Assembly (NCBI GenBank): GCA_937879855.1 | Contig: CALFMO010000067.1 | Location: forward strand, 62,001 to 126,000 | Direction of reading: 5' to 3' | Source: an uncultured Acidobacteriaceae bacterium | GTDB lineage: Bacteria; Acidobacteriota; Terriglobia; Terriglobales; Acidobacteriaceae | DNA length: 64,000 nucleotides | Shown here: positions 17,883 to 27,380 of the stretch, piece after piece | Position numbering within the stretch: position 1 is the first letter of the stretch | Layout: the number at the start of each line of letters is the position of its first letter | Notes under the pieces: generated by a model | The model's input: the letters and a program-made list of their open reading frames with translations, nothing else | The model's database searches: none | What the model was told of the DNA's origin: nothing | Made by a program: the position numbers and the translations under genes

Positions 17883-19580
17883 ATGGCTCGTATTTTCCTG
17901 GATGATCGTTGGCTTCCCAAGTCCGTGCTCTGTCTTCGCGACTACAATCGGCATAAATTTCTCCTTGATCTGATTGCGGGCGTCACCGTGGGATTGGTGG
18001 CGTTGCCGCTGGCAATGGCATTTGCGATTGCTTCAGGATTGACGCCGCAGGCGGGAATTTACTGTGCCATCGTCACCGGCTTTCTAATTTCGGCGCTGGG
18101 CGGGTCGAAGACGCAGATCGGGGGCCCGACTGGCGCGTTTGTCGTTGTGGTGGCCGGAATTGTTGCGGTGCACGGCGTCGACGGCTTGTTCATGTGCACC
18201 GTGATGGCCGGAGTGCTGCTGGTGATTATGGGCGTCACGGGACTGGGCACAGGGGTGAAATTTATTCCGCGCCCGGTGGTGATCGGATTCACCAATGGGA
18301 TTGCGGTGCTGATCGCCAGCACTCAGGTTAAGGATTTCTTCGGGCTACATCTCGACAAAGTTCCAGGCGTGTTCTGGCTACGAGTGGAGGCACTGGCCCG
18401 GGATTTTCATACGCTGTCGTTTGAAGCAAGCGCGCTCGCGGTGTTTACGTTGCTGACGCTGATCATTTGCCGGGGCATCTCGGCTCGCGTACCAGGGCCG
18501 ATCGTGGCGCTGCTGCTTTCGACTCTTGCAGTTTATTTTTTCAGGCTGCCCGTGGAAACGATCGGGACACGCTTTGGGGGGATCCCGAGCGGTCTGCCGC
18601 ACTGGCAAATTCCGCATTTTCGCACTGAACTTATCCATGGGTTGCTGGGGCCGGCGTTTACGGTGGCAATGCTGGGCGCGATTGAATCGCTGATGTCGGC
18701 CGTGGTTTCGGACCGGATGAGCAACGATCGGCACAATCCCAACGTGGAGCTGATTGGGCAGGGCGTGGCCAACATCTTCTCGCCGATGTTTGGCGGATTG
18801 CCGGCGACTGGAGCGATCGCGCGCACGGCAACCAACATTCGTTCGGGAGCCCAATCGCCGGTGGCGGGAATGATCCACGCGCTGACGCTGCTTTGCATTT
18901 TGCTGTTTGCGGCACCGCTGGTCAGCTATGTGCCGATGGCGGCACTGGCCGGGATTCTGATGATCGTCGCCTACAACATGGGCGAATGGCGCGAGATTCC
19001 GCAACTGCTGAAACTCACCAAGACCGACATCAGCATCTGGCTAGTCACGTTTGCTCTGACCGTGTTTGCCGATCTTACGGTGGCGGTCGAGGCGGGAATG
19101 ATTCTGGCAGCGCTGCTGTTCATCAGCCGCGTGGCGTCGACCACTACCGTGTCGCAAGTGACCGAAGACTACGTCGAAGACGGACGAGTGCACATCCTCC
19201 AGGACAAAGATATCCCCTATTACGCGACCATCTTCCGCATTCACGGGCCGTTCTTGTTCGGGGCAACCGACAAAATTTGGGCGGTCACCGAGAACCTGCA
19301 TACTTTGCCACCAGTGGTGATCTTGAGACTACGAAACATGACCGCACTCGATGCTACCGGTCTGTTCGCGATCGAGGAGGTCGCCAGGCAACTGCACGCC
19401 AGCAAGCGCACGTTGATTTTGTGTGGGGCGCGAGAGCAGCCAGCGCAACTGATTCATCAGGCGGAGTTCGCGGAAGTCATCGGCGAAGAAAATATTTGTG
19501 ACAACGTGCTGGACGCGCTACGGCGGGCGGAGGAAGTGTACGAGGGGCTCGAGCAGAAGTTTGTGGGGGCGAAGGCCTAG
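17883..19580 (+). CDS. SulP-family anion transporter with STAS domain
   Basis: Inner-membrane anion transporter (sulfate, bicarbonate or other anions). It has about 12-14 helices, starting LIAGVTVGLVALPLAMAFAIASG near residue 26, and the SulP region GGSKTQIGGPTGAFVVVVAGIV near 77. A C-terminal STAS domain begins near residue 465 and contains ILRLRNMTALDATGLFAIEEV. The ATG at 17883 gives the usual N-terminus (MARIFLDDRWLPKSVLCLR). The frame is open upstream, but that part is REP sequence. No carbonic anhydrase or sulfate gene is adjacent, so the substrate is open. Confidence 0.85.
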   Translation: MARIFLDDRWLPKSVLCLRDYNRHKFLLDLIAGVTVGLVALPLAMAFAIASGLTPQAGIYCAIVTGFLISALGGSKTQIGGPTGAFVVVVAGIVAVHGVDGLFMCTVMAGVLLVIMGVTGLGTGVKFIPRPVVIGFTNGIAVLIASTQVKDFFGLHLDKVPGVFWLRVEALARDFHTLSFEASALAVFTLLTLIICRGISARVPGPIVALLLSTLAVYFFRLPVETIGTRFGGIPSGLPHWQIPHFRTELIHGLLGPAFTVAMLGAIESLMSAVVSDRMSNDRHNPNVELIGQGVANIFSPMFGGLPATGAIARTATNIRSGAQSPVAGMIHALTLLCILLFAAPLVSYVPMAALAGILMIVAYNMGEWREIPQLLKLTKTDISIWLVTFALTVFADLTVAVEAGMILAALLFISRVASTTTVSQVTEDYVEDGRVHILQDKDIPYYATIFRIHGPFLFGATDKIWAVTENLHTLPPVVILRLRNMTALDATGLFAIEEVARQLHASKRTLILCGAREQPAQLIHQAEFAEVIGEENICDNVLDALRRAEEVYEGLEQKFVGAKA

Positions 19581-19657
19581 GCTGTTATGTGGCAGGCGCC
19601 ATCGGCTGTCCAGCGCGGTGGAACGGGAAGACAAGAGCAGTCGCGCTTCGCTCGACC

Positions 19658-19684
19658 GGACAGCCGAGGCGGCTGTCCCTACAT
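19658..19684 (+). repeat. REP-like palindrome downstream of the SulP gene
   Basis: GGACAGCCGAGGCGGCTGTCC followed by the constant tail CTACAT. The core is the same as at 9558-9579, 10780-10801 and 22640-22660. Confidence 0.75.
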
Positions 19685-19795
19685 GGCTGTCCATAAATGT
19701 TCTGAGACGCGCGACCATGCCTTATCCCTTATCCTCTAGAATGTCGTCTTCTGGACTATCTCTTCTAAACTGTCAGTGAGGGCCGCTCTCCTCTG

Positions 19796-21181
19796 ATGAT
19801 CGTCAACTTCGCAGAACGTGCGCACAACCATAACTGGGAACTTGATCCGGTCATCCGGTCCCTGCTGGATACGGATTTTTACAAGCTGCTGATGCTGCAG
19901 TTCATCTGGAAACATTTTCCCAAGACGCACGTGGAGTTCTCGCTGTTTAATCGGCATCCTGCGGTACGCGTGGCAGAGATCATCAACATTGAAGAGCTCA
20001 AAGTGCAACTGCAGCACGTGCGCGGACAGCGATTTCGAAAATCAGAACTGGTGTGGCTGGCCGGCAATACTTTTTATGGGCGGCGCGGAATTTTCGAGCC
20101 GGCGTTTCTAGAGTGGCTGGAGCGCGACTTTCATTTGTCAGACTATCGCCTGCGAGTGCAGGACGGACAGATCGATCTGACGTTCGAAGGCGCGTGGACG
20201 AAAACGACGATGTGGGAACTCTACGCCCTCGCCATTCTGGATGAATTGAAGACACGCGCGAATCTGAAAACGCTGAGCGAGTTCGGCCTCGACATTCTGT
20301 ATGCGCGTGCCAAGACCAAGTTGTGGAGCAAGATCGAGCGACTTCGCGGCGTTCCCGGACTGAGCGTGGCCGACTTCGGAACGCGCCGCCGGCACAGCTT
20401 TTTGTGGCAGGAATATGTGGTCGAGGCCATGGCCGCTAATCTGGGGAGCAATTTCATTGGGACGTCGAACGCGTTCCTGGCGCACAAGCACGATCTGGAG
20501 GCGATTGGAACCAATGCGCATGAGATTCCGATGGTAATGGCCGCGCTCGCGCCTGATGACGTGGCGCTGAAGGAATCGCAATACCACGTGCTGGAACTGT
20601 GGCAGCAGACCTATGAAGGTGCGCTGCGCGTGCTGCTGCCCGACACTTTTGGGACAACACAATTTTTGGAGGGTGCGCCCGACTGGGTGGCGGACTGGAC
20701 GGGGCAGCGCGTGGACAGCAAAGATCCCTATGTTGCCGGGGACGAGTACATTGCATGGCTCAAGGCGAAAGGGAGAGATCCTGCCGAAAAACTTTTGATC
20801 GCGTCAGACACGCTCGATGTGGATCAGATTCTCGGACTGCACGCGTATTTTGGCGGGAGCATAGCGAACGGAGTTGGCCCCAGTGACTTTTTCAGCGCCG
20901 CCGATTTCCAGGATCGCAAGAAGTGGACGCCGCAGCGGCGGATCCGGTTCAGCGCCGGGTGGGGCACTTTGCTGACGAATGATTTTCGGGGATGCAATCC
21001 CAACGCGGGCGGGGGGTTTGATCCGATCAGCCTGATCTGCAAGGTTTCGAATGTCGAAGGACGGCCCGCCGTGAAACTCTCCGACAATTATTCCAAGGCG
21101 CTAGGGCCGGCGCAGGAGATCGAACGATACCGGCGACTGTTTGGGACCGCGGGAATCGCGAATGCTCCGCTGGTGGCGTAA
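19796..21181 (+). CDS. pncB: Nicotinate phosphoribosyltransferase
   Basis: NAD salvage enzyme: nicotinate + PRPP + ATP to nicotinate mononucleotide. The N-terminus LLDTDFYKLLMLQFIWKHFP is the family hallmark. GRRGIFEPAFLEWL, FGTRRRHSF near residue 197 and GTSNAFLAHK near 220 follow, with the region containing the modulating His and PRPP loop downstream. It ends with NPNAGGGFDPISLICKV and VKLSDNYSKALG. The length of 461 is a little over the usual 400-440. No clear ribosome-binding site is seen before the ATG. Confidence 0.93.
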   Translation: MIVNFAERAHNHNWELDPVIRSLLDTDFYKLLMLQFIWKHFPKTHVEFSLFNRHPAVRVAEIINIEELKVQLQHVRGQRFRKSELVWLAGNTFYGRRGIFEPAFLEWLERDFHLSDYRLRVQDGQIDLTFEGAWTKTTMWELYALAILDELKTRANLKTLSEFGLDILYARAKTKLWSKIERLRGVPGLSVADFGTRRRHSFLWQEYVVEAMAANLGSNFIGTSNAFLAHKHDLEAIGTNAHEIPMVMAALAPDDVALKESQYHVLELWQQTYEGALRVLLPDTFGTTQFLEGAPDWVADWTGQRVDSKDPYVAGDEYIAWLKAKGRDPAEKLLIASDTLDVDQILGLHAYFGGSIANGVGPSDFFSAADFQDRKKWTPQRRIRFSAGWGTLLTNDFRGCNPNAGGGFDPISLICKVSNVEGRPAVKLSDNYSKALGPAQEIERYRRLFGTAGIANAPLVA

Positions 21182-21291
21182 AACAAAGACAAATTCAAAC
21201 GCGACTTACAAGAGTGTCCGTACCACATACTCCGAATTGACACCTCCACAGACTGCACAGCATCGACTTTCTATGGCACAGTAAATAGTTC

Positions 21292-22575
21292 ATGCCAGCA
21301 ACCGCCGATGCCAGGGCCGGGCGCGCTGCATTCTCGCATCCCGGATTCGTGCTCTTCCAAGTCGCCCGTTTTCTGATTGTAGCGGCGGTCGAAATGCAGG
21401 CAGTGGCCGTGGGCTGGCAGGTTTACGAGATCACGAAGCGGCCTCTCGATCTGGGCTACGTAGGGCTGGCGCAGTTTCTGCCGGGAATTTTGTTGTTTCC
21501 TATTTCCGGTCACGCGTCAGACCACTTCGAGCGCCGACATGTGCTCTCCGCCTGCTACGGCGGTTATGCGGTGTGTTTTGCGTTGCTCCTCGCATTAACG
21601 CTGCGCACGCCCTCGATGCGTGCCATCTATGCGGTATTGATCCTGATCGGGGTGGTGCGCTCGTTTAACAGCACGGCCAGCCGGTCGATCCTGGTGCAAC
21701 TTGTCCCCGAGGAGCACTTCCCCAACGCGGTAGCGTGGAATGCCAGCATCTTTCAGGCGGCGACCATTCTCGGGCCGTCATTCGGTGGCATTCTTTATGC
21801 GGCATTCCGCGGGCCTTCCGCCGTATATCTAATCGCGCTGATCACGGCGATCGGGGCAATGGTTTCTTCGTTTCGCATCAAGCCGGAGGTGAAGGCGCGG
21901 CCGCCGCGTGAGCCGATGAGCTTGCGGACCTTGTTCGCGGGTATCCACTACATATGGCGGAAGAAGTTGATCCTGGGTGCGATTTCACTGGATCTTTTTG
22001 CGGTGCTACTGGGTGGAGCGGTGGCATTGCTTCCGGTGTATGCGCGCGAGATTCTGCACACCGGACCATGGGGGCTCGGACTGCTGCGGACGGCTCCCGG
22101 AGTCGGGGCGGCGATGATGGCGGTCCTGTTGGCGCACCGGCCATTACGCGGGAGGTCGGGGCCGACGCTGCTGTGGTCGGTGGCCGGGTTCGGAATTTTC
22201 ACGATCATTTTTGGGTTATCGCGCAGTCTGACGCTCTCACTGATCGCACTGCTGCTGCTGGGAGCCAGTGACATGGTCAGCGTGATCATTCGCGCCACAC
22301 TCACACAACTCGCTACGCCGGATGAAATGCGCGGGCGCGTGACCGCGGTGGACATGATCTTCATTGGGACGTCCAACGAGTTTGGGCAGTTTGAGTCGGG
22401 GGTGACGGCGCAATGGTTTGGGACTGTCCCCGCCGTGGTTTTGGGAGGGGTAGGGACGCTGGTGGTGATTGCCGTGTGGGCGTGGCTGTTTCCGGAACTG
22501 CGGCGTGCGGGGGAGTTGAGCGCGATCGGCAGCGAAGAGTTGGAGGCGGCCGACGATACGGCGGCTCGGCACTGA
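21292..22575 (+). CDS. MFS transporter, EntS-like exporter family
   Basis: Twelve-helix major facilitator protein of the MFS_3 (EntS/YbdA) type. Helix 1 is near residue 18 (FVLFQVARFLIVAAVEMQAVAVGWQVYE), and the loop motif GHASDHFERRHVL is near 77. VPEEHFPNAVAWNASIFQAATILGPSFGG near 142 is typical of this subfamily, as is RVTAVDMIFIGTSNEFGQFESG near 351. Relatives export siderophores, drugs or are uncharacterised. It lies 110 nt after pncB and may be co-transcribed, but no functional link is evident. Confidence 0.85.
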   Translation: MPATADARAGRAAFSHPGFVLFQVARFLIVAAVEMQAVAVGWQVYEITKRPLDLGYVGLAQFLPGILLFPISGHASDHFERRHVLSACYGGYAVCFALLLALTLRTPSMRAIYAVLILIGVVRSFNSTASRSILVQLVPEEHFPNAVAWNASIFQAATILGPSFGGILYAAFRGPSAVYLIALITAIGAMVSSFRIKPEVKARPPREPMSLRTLFAGIHYIWRKKLILGAISLDLFAVLLGGAVALLPVYAREILHTGPWGLGLLRTAPGVGAAMMAVLLAHRPLRGRSGPTLLWSVAGFGIFTIIFGLSRSLTLSLIALLLLGASDMVSVIIRATLTQLATPDEMRGRVTAVDMIFIGTSNEFGQFESGVTAQWFGTVPAVVLGGVGTLVVIAVWAWLFPELRRAGELSAIGSEELEAADDTAARH

Positions 22576-22590
22576 GCACTTCAAAACCTG

Positions 22591-22666
22591 GACGGACGAA
22601 TGCGTCCGTCCCTACGTTCAGGCGGAATTCTTTCTGGGCGGACAGCCGAGGCGGCTGTCGCTACGT
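22591..22666 (+). repeat. Two REP-like palindromes before the purine permease
   Basis: GACGGACG-aatg-CGTCCGTC-CCTACGT (22591-22617) and GGACAGCCGAGGCGGCTGTCG-CTACGT (22640-22666) lie in direct orientation. The palindrome cores differ but share the CTACGT tail. Confidence 0.8.
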
Positions 22667-22725
22667 GTGTGTAGAATGGCGGTTTCATTTCCGGACATGC
22701 AGAACCGAATTACCAAGGATCAGCA

Positions 22726-24021
22726 TTGATCGAACGCTACTTTCGTCTGGCGGAAAATCAGACTACGGTGCGCCGTGAATTTCTCGGCGGACTGACCACC
22801 TTCATCACGATGGCTTATATCGTCGTGGTGAATCCGCAGATTCTGGGACAAGCGGGCATGCCGGTCGAAGGCGTGCTGTTTGCCACTTCGGTCTCAGCGG
22901 CCGCGGCCACGTTGGTGATGGGCCTCTACGCCAACTATCCCATCGCGCTGGCGCCGGGCATGTCGCTAAACGCGTATTTCACGTACGTGGTTTGCCTAGG
23001 GATGCATGTTCCCTGGCGAACCGCGCTAGGTGTCATCTTCTTTTCGGGCGTCTTTTTTTTGATTCTCACCGTCACGCGGGTGCGGGAACAGATCGTCAAC
23101 GGAATTCCGGAATGCCTGAAGTATTCCACCGCCGGGGGCATCGGCATGTTCATTGCCTTTGTAGGGCTGCGCAATGCCAAGCTGGTGGTGGCGAATCCGG
23201 CGACGTTCGTCAGCCTAGGCAGCTTCGCGAATCGCGAGGCGCAGCTCGCTTGTATTGGGCTGGCAATCATGATGGTGCTGATGACGCGCAAAATCAATGG
23301 CGCAATCCTGATTGGAATTTTCGCCACTACGGTGTTCGGAATTTTGCGCGGGATGGCGAGTTGGCCGTCGTCGATTGTTTCATGGCCGCATCCGGCTTCG
23401 ACCTGGCTGCAGCTCGATTTGCGCGGTGCGCTTCGTCTCGGCTTGCTGGAAATTGTTTTTGTCTTCCTCTTTGTCGATCTTTTCGACAATGTGGGCACGC
23501 TGGTGGGAGTCTGCGAGCAAGGCGGGTTTGTAAAGGACGGAAAGATTCCGCGGGTGGGCCGTGCGCTAGTGTCGGATGCGGTGGGAACGATCTTTGGCGC
23601 GTTGACCGGAACTTCCACGGTGACGAGTTACATTGAGAGCGCGGCGGGCGTTGCGGCGGGAGCACGGACTGGGCTGAGCAATATTTTTGTCGCGGGATTT
23701 TTTCTGTTGGCGGCATTCTGCTCGCCGCTGGCTGCAGCAATTCCTGGGTATGCGACGGCGCCGGCGCTGATCCTGGTGGGGGCGCTCATGACGGAATCGA
23801 TTGCGCGCGTCGAGTGGAAGGAATTTACGGAGGCGATTCCAGCGTTCGTTACGCTAGTGGCGACGCCGCTGACGTTCAGTATTGCGACTGGGCTGAGCCT
23901 GGGGCTGATCTCGTACACGCTGGTGAAGGTGGCTGCGGGGAGGTTTCGGGAGGTGAGCGCGGTGATTTGGATTCTGACTGTGCTGTTTATTTTGCGGTAC
24001 GTTTACCTGGCCGCGGGGTAG
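22726..24021 (+). CDS. AzgA-type NCS2 purine permease
   Basis: Xanthine/adenine/guanine/hypoxanthine permease family (COG2252). The N-terminus FRLAENQTTVRREFLGGLTTFITMAYIVVVNP and ALAPGMSLNAYFTY near residue 86 are characteristic, as is VFLFVDLFDNVGTLVG near 245. Helices follow to the C-terminus, about 12-14 in all. The start is TTG at 22726 with AAGGA 9 nt upstream; no ATG in frame gives the conserved N-terminus. It is expected to import purine bases. A nucleoside hydrolase lies elsewhere in the window (57493) but is not linked. Confidence 0.87.
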   Translation: MIERYFRLAENQTTVRREFLGGLTTFITMAYIVVVNPQILGQAGMPVEGVLFATSVSAAAATLVMGLYANYPIALAPGMSLNAYFTYVVCLGMHVPWRTALGVIFFSGVFFLILTVTRVREQIVNGIPECLKYSTAGGIGMFIAFVGLRNAKLVVANPATFVSLGSFANREAQLACIGLAIMMVLMTRKINGAILIGIFATTVFGILRGMASWPSSIVSWPHPASTWLQLDLRGALRLGLLEIVFVFLFVDLFDNVGTLVGVCEQGGFVKDGKIPRVGRALVSDAVGTIFGALTGTSTVTSYIESAAGVAAGARTGLSNIFVAGFFLLAAFCSPLAAAIPGYATAPALILVGALMTESIARVEWKEFTEAIPAFVTLVATPLTFSIATGLSLGLISYTLVKVAAGRFREVSAVIWILTVLFILRYVYLAAG

Positions 24022-24034
24022 GCGGATTTTCTTT

Positions 24035-24125
24035 CGCCCCTTCGGGGCTGGCTCCAGAAAATGGCGGCTTACCCACGGCTTGCGCCGTGGGCTGCATTCT
24101 TTCGCCGCTTCGCGGCTGCGTTCTA
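24035..24125 (-). repeat. Dispersed palindromic element, copy 3 (intergenic)
   Basis: Reverse-complement copy of the element in imuA and dnaE2: CTTTCGCCCCTTCGGGGC, the hairpin CCCACGGC-ttgc-GCCGTGGG at 24072-24091, GCTGCATTC, and CGCCGCTTCGCGGCTG. It is the only copy of the three that lies outside a gene. Confidence 0.85.
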
Positions 24126-24175
24126 GCGTACTGAGTCTTTAGCTTCCCCTCGTTGTTTCCGAACTCACTCCTAGC

Positions 24176-26467
24176 TCACTTTCCTTTCAACAGCGTCTTG
24201 GCGGCGCCCATGTTTTCGTATTTGTCGTAGACTCTCACGACCACTACGTGTTCGGAGTCGGCGTCTTTCGCGGCTTCCAAGAGGACCGTGAAGTCATAAT
24301 CTTCAATCTTTGCGTCTGAGAGTTGACCGGCGGGCTCGACGTATTTCCAATCTCCTGCGTCTACGGAAAACTCGGCGCGCTTGATGTTGGAGAATCCATC
24401 TTCCGCGCGGAAGCGCACATGAATCTGAGCACCTTCGACCGCCGCGGTCAAGTTCTCCACTCGTGGCGGAGTGGTATCGACCTCGAAGCGGCGGCTCTCC
24501 TTGGTCGCGCTCAGGGCTTCGCCGGGCGAGTGCGACGGCGCATCGGATGCCACGACTTTGATGTAATAGCCGCCGTCGGGCAGCAGGCTGGCGTCAAAGG
24601 AATATGCCTTGTCGGTTAAATCATCTTTCAGCAGCAGCCAGCGGGTTTCTCCGTCTCCACGATAGTAGACGGAATAGACCAACTGATCGTCGTTGTCGTC
24701 GTGCGCACTCCACTTGACGCCGATTGAATCGCGATCGTGCGTGCTGGGGACCGGCGACTCGAAATGACTACCCGAGGATCCGCTCACGTCGGCGCCAAGA
24801 GTAAGTCCAGAAGATTTCGCGAGCGGCTGATAGCGCACGCCCATCTGCACAGAAACGTCGTCGATTTCGGGGGCCACATTTTTTGGCAGATAATTCAAGG
24901 TGACGGTGTCGACCGCGGGCCTGGGGCTTCCGGCGTGGAGCACGGCCTTCCATTGCGCGTAGCGCGCTGGCGGAACTCCCATTTCAGAATCCTTTTTGAG
25001 ATCCACTTGCCTCCAGGGACTCCAGTTGCGATCAGGATTGTCCACGTTGCCGCTGCGTGCCAGCAACTCTACATTTCCAACACCACGAAATTCGGCACGT
25101 CCCCAACGCGAGAAAACCTTGGCGTCGAACACATCGCTCTCATAAGTGCCTTCGTTCTCCGGACTCGGGCCTAACAGAAAAATCTTTCCCAGATTACTGC
25201 TCGCAGCGTAGAGTCCACCGCCAGGTGCCTTGGCGAATCCGGTAACCTGCGAGGCTGGCGCCTTGAGAAGATCAGAAAATTCATCGTGCCCGGCGATGGC
25301 AAACACGTGTCCGCGATTTCCGGTTCCCGCGAGGAGCGTGTCATGCGAATCGAAGGCGAGGGCGTAGACGATGTCTTCACGTGACGTCCAGATGCGCGAG
25401 GGTGAACCGTCGGCGGCAATGCGGTAGACATCGGAGCCGCCGCTGGAACTTCCGCCGGGAAATGGGAACGAGCCCACATGCGAGACGCTGGGTGTCGGGG
25501 TGAGAGTCGTCCCTGGCGTTTGTGGGCCTGAGGATTCGGCGGAGCTTGATCCCATCGAGAGCAGCGATGAAGATCCGCTGGCCGGCGAGGTCGCGCGCTT
25601 TTCGCCCACGCCGGCAGCGTAGATATTGCCCTGGCGATCGAGCGCGAGAGCGGTGATTTCTTTCTTTGGCGCGCTGTACAGCACGAATCCATCGCCCGAG
25701 GGTGAGATGCGGTAAACCAGTCCGCTGCCGTCGGTGCCGGCAATCAGGTTGTCGTGGGCATCGAGCGCCAGCACTCGGATGTGGGTGTCGTCGCTTTTGA
25801 AAAATAACGAGTGTTCACCCTTGGGCGTGACTTTGTAAATCTCGCCATGATCTCCGGTCGCGACATAGAGATTGCCCGCCTTATCGAGAACGAGATCCCA
25901 AATATATTTCGTGCCAGGCGAAAAATATTCAGAAGAGATCCAGGAAGAATCCAAGGCAGGCTTCGCCGGGTCTTTGGGCGAATCTTTGTCGGTGCTCTTT
26001 TTGGCGGCGCCTTTTTCCTGCGGCTTGTGCTCAATCTTGTAGACCTTGCCGTCGGGCGCCGTCGCCGCATAGATCACGCCGCGGGGGCCGGCCTCGAGAG
26101 TTTGCACTTGCAGTTCCTGGGGCTCAAAGATGATGGTCGCGCTCCCATCAGGCGTGATCCGATAGACGCGCGCGGGCGATCCGGTCGCGGCATAGACATT
26201 TCCTGAATCGTCCGCGGTCACGGCCCAGATATACGTCGAGGGCGTCGCGTACAGCAATTTGAATGAAGGTGCCAGTTCCAAGCCGCCGGAACTACGAATT
26301 GCCACGCCGGTCGCCGAGCCTTTGGCGAGATCTTCGAATTTCGACTGTTCCCAGGTGCGCGTGCCGTCAGCGAAAACTGAAGGAGCGGGCCCGATGATCG
26401 CAATTACAGTAAGAAAGAAGACGGCAGAAATAAATAGGGCAAGCCGATTCGAACTGTGCAATTCCAT
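24176..26467 (-). CDS. Large secreted beta-propeller protein, unknown function
   Basis: The start at 26467 gives a signal peptide (RLALFISAVFFLTVIAIIGPAPSVFA); an upstream in-frame start lacks it. Roughly six NHL/YncE-like blades follow (VTADDSGNVYAATGSPARVYRI, LVLDKAGNLYVATGDHGEIYKV, LALDRQGNIYAAGVG, LAFDSHDTLLAGTGNRGHVFAI and others). A C-terminal region of about 300 residues contains Ig/fibronectin-like strands (DRDSIGVKWSAHDDNDDQLVYSVYYRGDGE; DTTPPRVENLTAAVEGAQIHVRF). There is a Ser/Gly/Pro-rich linker near 300-345. This is a family often seen in Acidobacteriota; the cell-surface role is unknown. Confidence 0.72.
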   Translation of the reverse strand: MELHSSNRLALFISAVFFLTVIAIIGPAPSVFADGTRTWEQSKFEDLAKGSATGVAIRSSGGLELAPSFKLLYATPSTYIWAVTADDSGNVYAATGSPARVYRITPDGSATIIFEPQELQVQTLEAGPRGVIYAATAPDGKVYKIEHKPQEKGAAKKSTDKDSPKDPAKPALDSSWISSEYFSPGTKYIWDLVLDKAGNLYVATGDHGEIYKVTPKGEHSLFFKSDDTHIRVLALDAHDNLIAGTDGSGLVYRISPSGDGFVLYSAPKKEITALALDRQGNIYAAGVGEKRATSPASGSSSLLSMGSSSAESSGPQTPGTTLTPTPSVSHVGSFPFPGGSSSGGSDVYRIAADGSPSRIWTSREDIVYALAFDSHDTLLAGTGNRGHVFAIAGHDEFSDLLKAPASQVTGFAKAPGGGLYAASSNLGKIFLLGPSPENEGTYESDVFDAKVFSRWGRAEFRGVGNVELLARSGNVDNPDRNWSPWRQVDLKKDSEMGVPPARYAQWKAVLHAGSPRPAVDTVTLNYLPKNVAPEIDDVSVQMGVRYQPLAKSSGLTLGADVSGSSGSHFESPVPSTHDRDSIGVKWSAHDDNDDQLVYSVYYRGDGETRWLLLKDDLTDKAYSFDASLLPDGGYYIKVVASDAPSHSPGEALSATKESRRFEVDTTPPRVENLTAAVEGAQIHVRFRAEDGFSNIKRAEFSVDAGDWKYVEPAGQLSDAKIEDYDFTVLLEAAKDADSEHVVVVRVYDKYENMGAAKTLLKGK

Positions 26468-26685
26468 ACCTCGATTTAAGGGTCGCGGAGTCAAAGTCTC
26501 GGATTCAGAACCGCGCGCCAAAGCAAGCGGGCCGCGGCGCACCAGTAACAGGAAACTTCAGGTTAACACGCTGAGAGGGTGCGTCGTGCGCGGGTGCGCC
26601 CTTTTCCTTGCCTGTCAAAGCGGTTCCAGTCAATTGCGCCCTAGGGCGGAGCGTGGAATCCACTCGCATGTTATCGTAGATTTTC

Positions 26686-27354
26686 ATGCATCCTGCGCGT
26701 CAGAAACTGCTGAGCACGCTGGCTCACAAATCGTTTCGGCTGGGAGAATTCAAGCTATCCTCCGGCGGAACCAGCGACTACTACATTGACTGCCGCACCA
26801 CCACGCTCGATGCGAAAGGGTCGCGCCTGACCGGGGAAGTTTTCCTGGAAGAGATTCGGCAGCACGGCTGGAAGCCTCAGGCGATCGGCGGATTGACCAT
26901 GGGAGCGGATCCGATTGTGGCGGCGGTCGCCGTGGTAAGCGGCGAACTGAACGGTTTTCTGGTGCGCAAGGCTGAGAAGCAGCACGGCACGGGACAGCGC
27001 ATTGAAGGCTTCCGCGAGAAAGGTGCGCGGGTCGTGATTGTTGACGATGTGTGCACCACGGGCGCTTCCACCGTGCAGGCGATTGATGCGGCGCGCGAGT
27101 TTGGATTCGACATTGTGGGCGTGATGTGCCTGGTCGAGCGGGAAGAGGCCAAGGGCCGTCCGAATGTGGAGAAGGCGGCTGGCACAGCGCCGTTCGTTTC
27201 CATCTTTACCGCAAACGACGTTCGCAAAGAGCACATCCTGCAGAACGACGACACCCAGCCGGGCATTTTTGCGGTGGCAGCGGCGTGCGAACTCTGCGGG
27301 CGGCCAGCAGTGACCAATCATCCGCGCAACCGGTGCGAGGCGCACAAAGCGTAA
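26686..27354 (+). CDS. pyrE: Orotate phosphoribosyltransferase with Cys-rich tail
   Basis: Fifth step of UMP synthesis: orotate + PRPP to OMP. The N-terminus FKLSSGGTSDYYIDCRTTTLD binds orotate. The PRPP loop is RVVIVDDVCTTGASTVQAI near residue 108, and GGLTMGADPI near 66 is also conserved. Unusual is the end, ACELCGRPAVTN...RCEAHKA: a C-x2-C-x13-C-x2-H pattern that could bind zinc and is absent from classical PyrE. It is 26 nt from mtnA, so the two are probably co-transcribed. Confidence 0.92.
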   Translation: MHPARQKLLSTLAHKSFRLGEFKLSSGGTSDYYIDCRTTTLDAKGSRLTGEVFLEEIRQHGWKPQAIGGLTMGADPIVAAVAVVSGELNGFLVRKAEKQHGTGQRIEGFREKGARVVIVDDVCTTGASTVQAIDAAREFGFDIVGVMCLVEREEAKGRPNVEKAAGTAPFVSIFTANDVRKEHILQNDDTQPGIFAVAAACELCGRPAVTNHPRNRCEAHKA

Positions 27355-27380
27355 GTAAGAACCTGCACCAAGACTAACTT

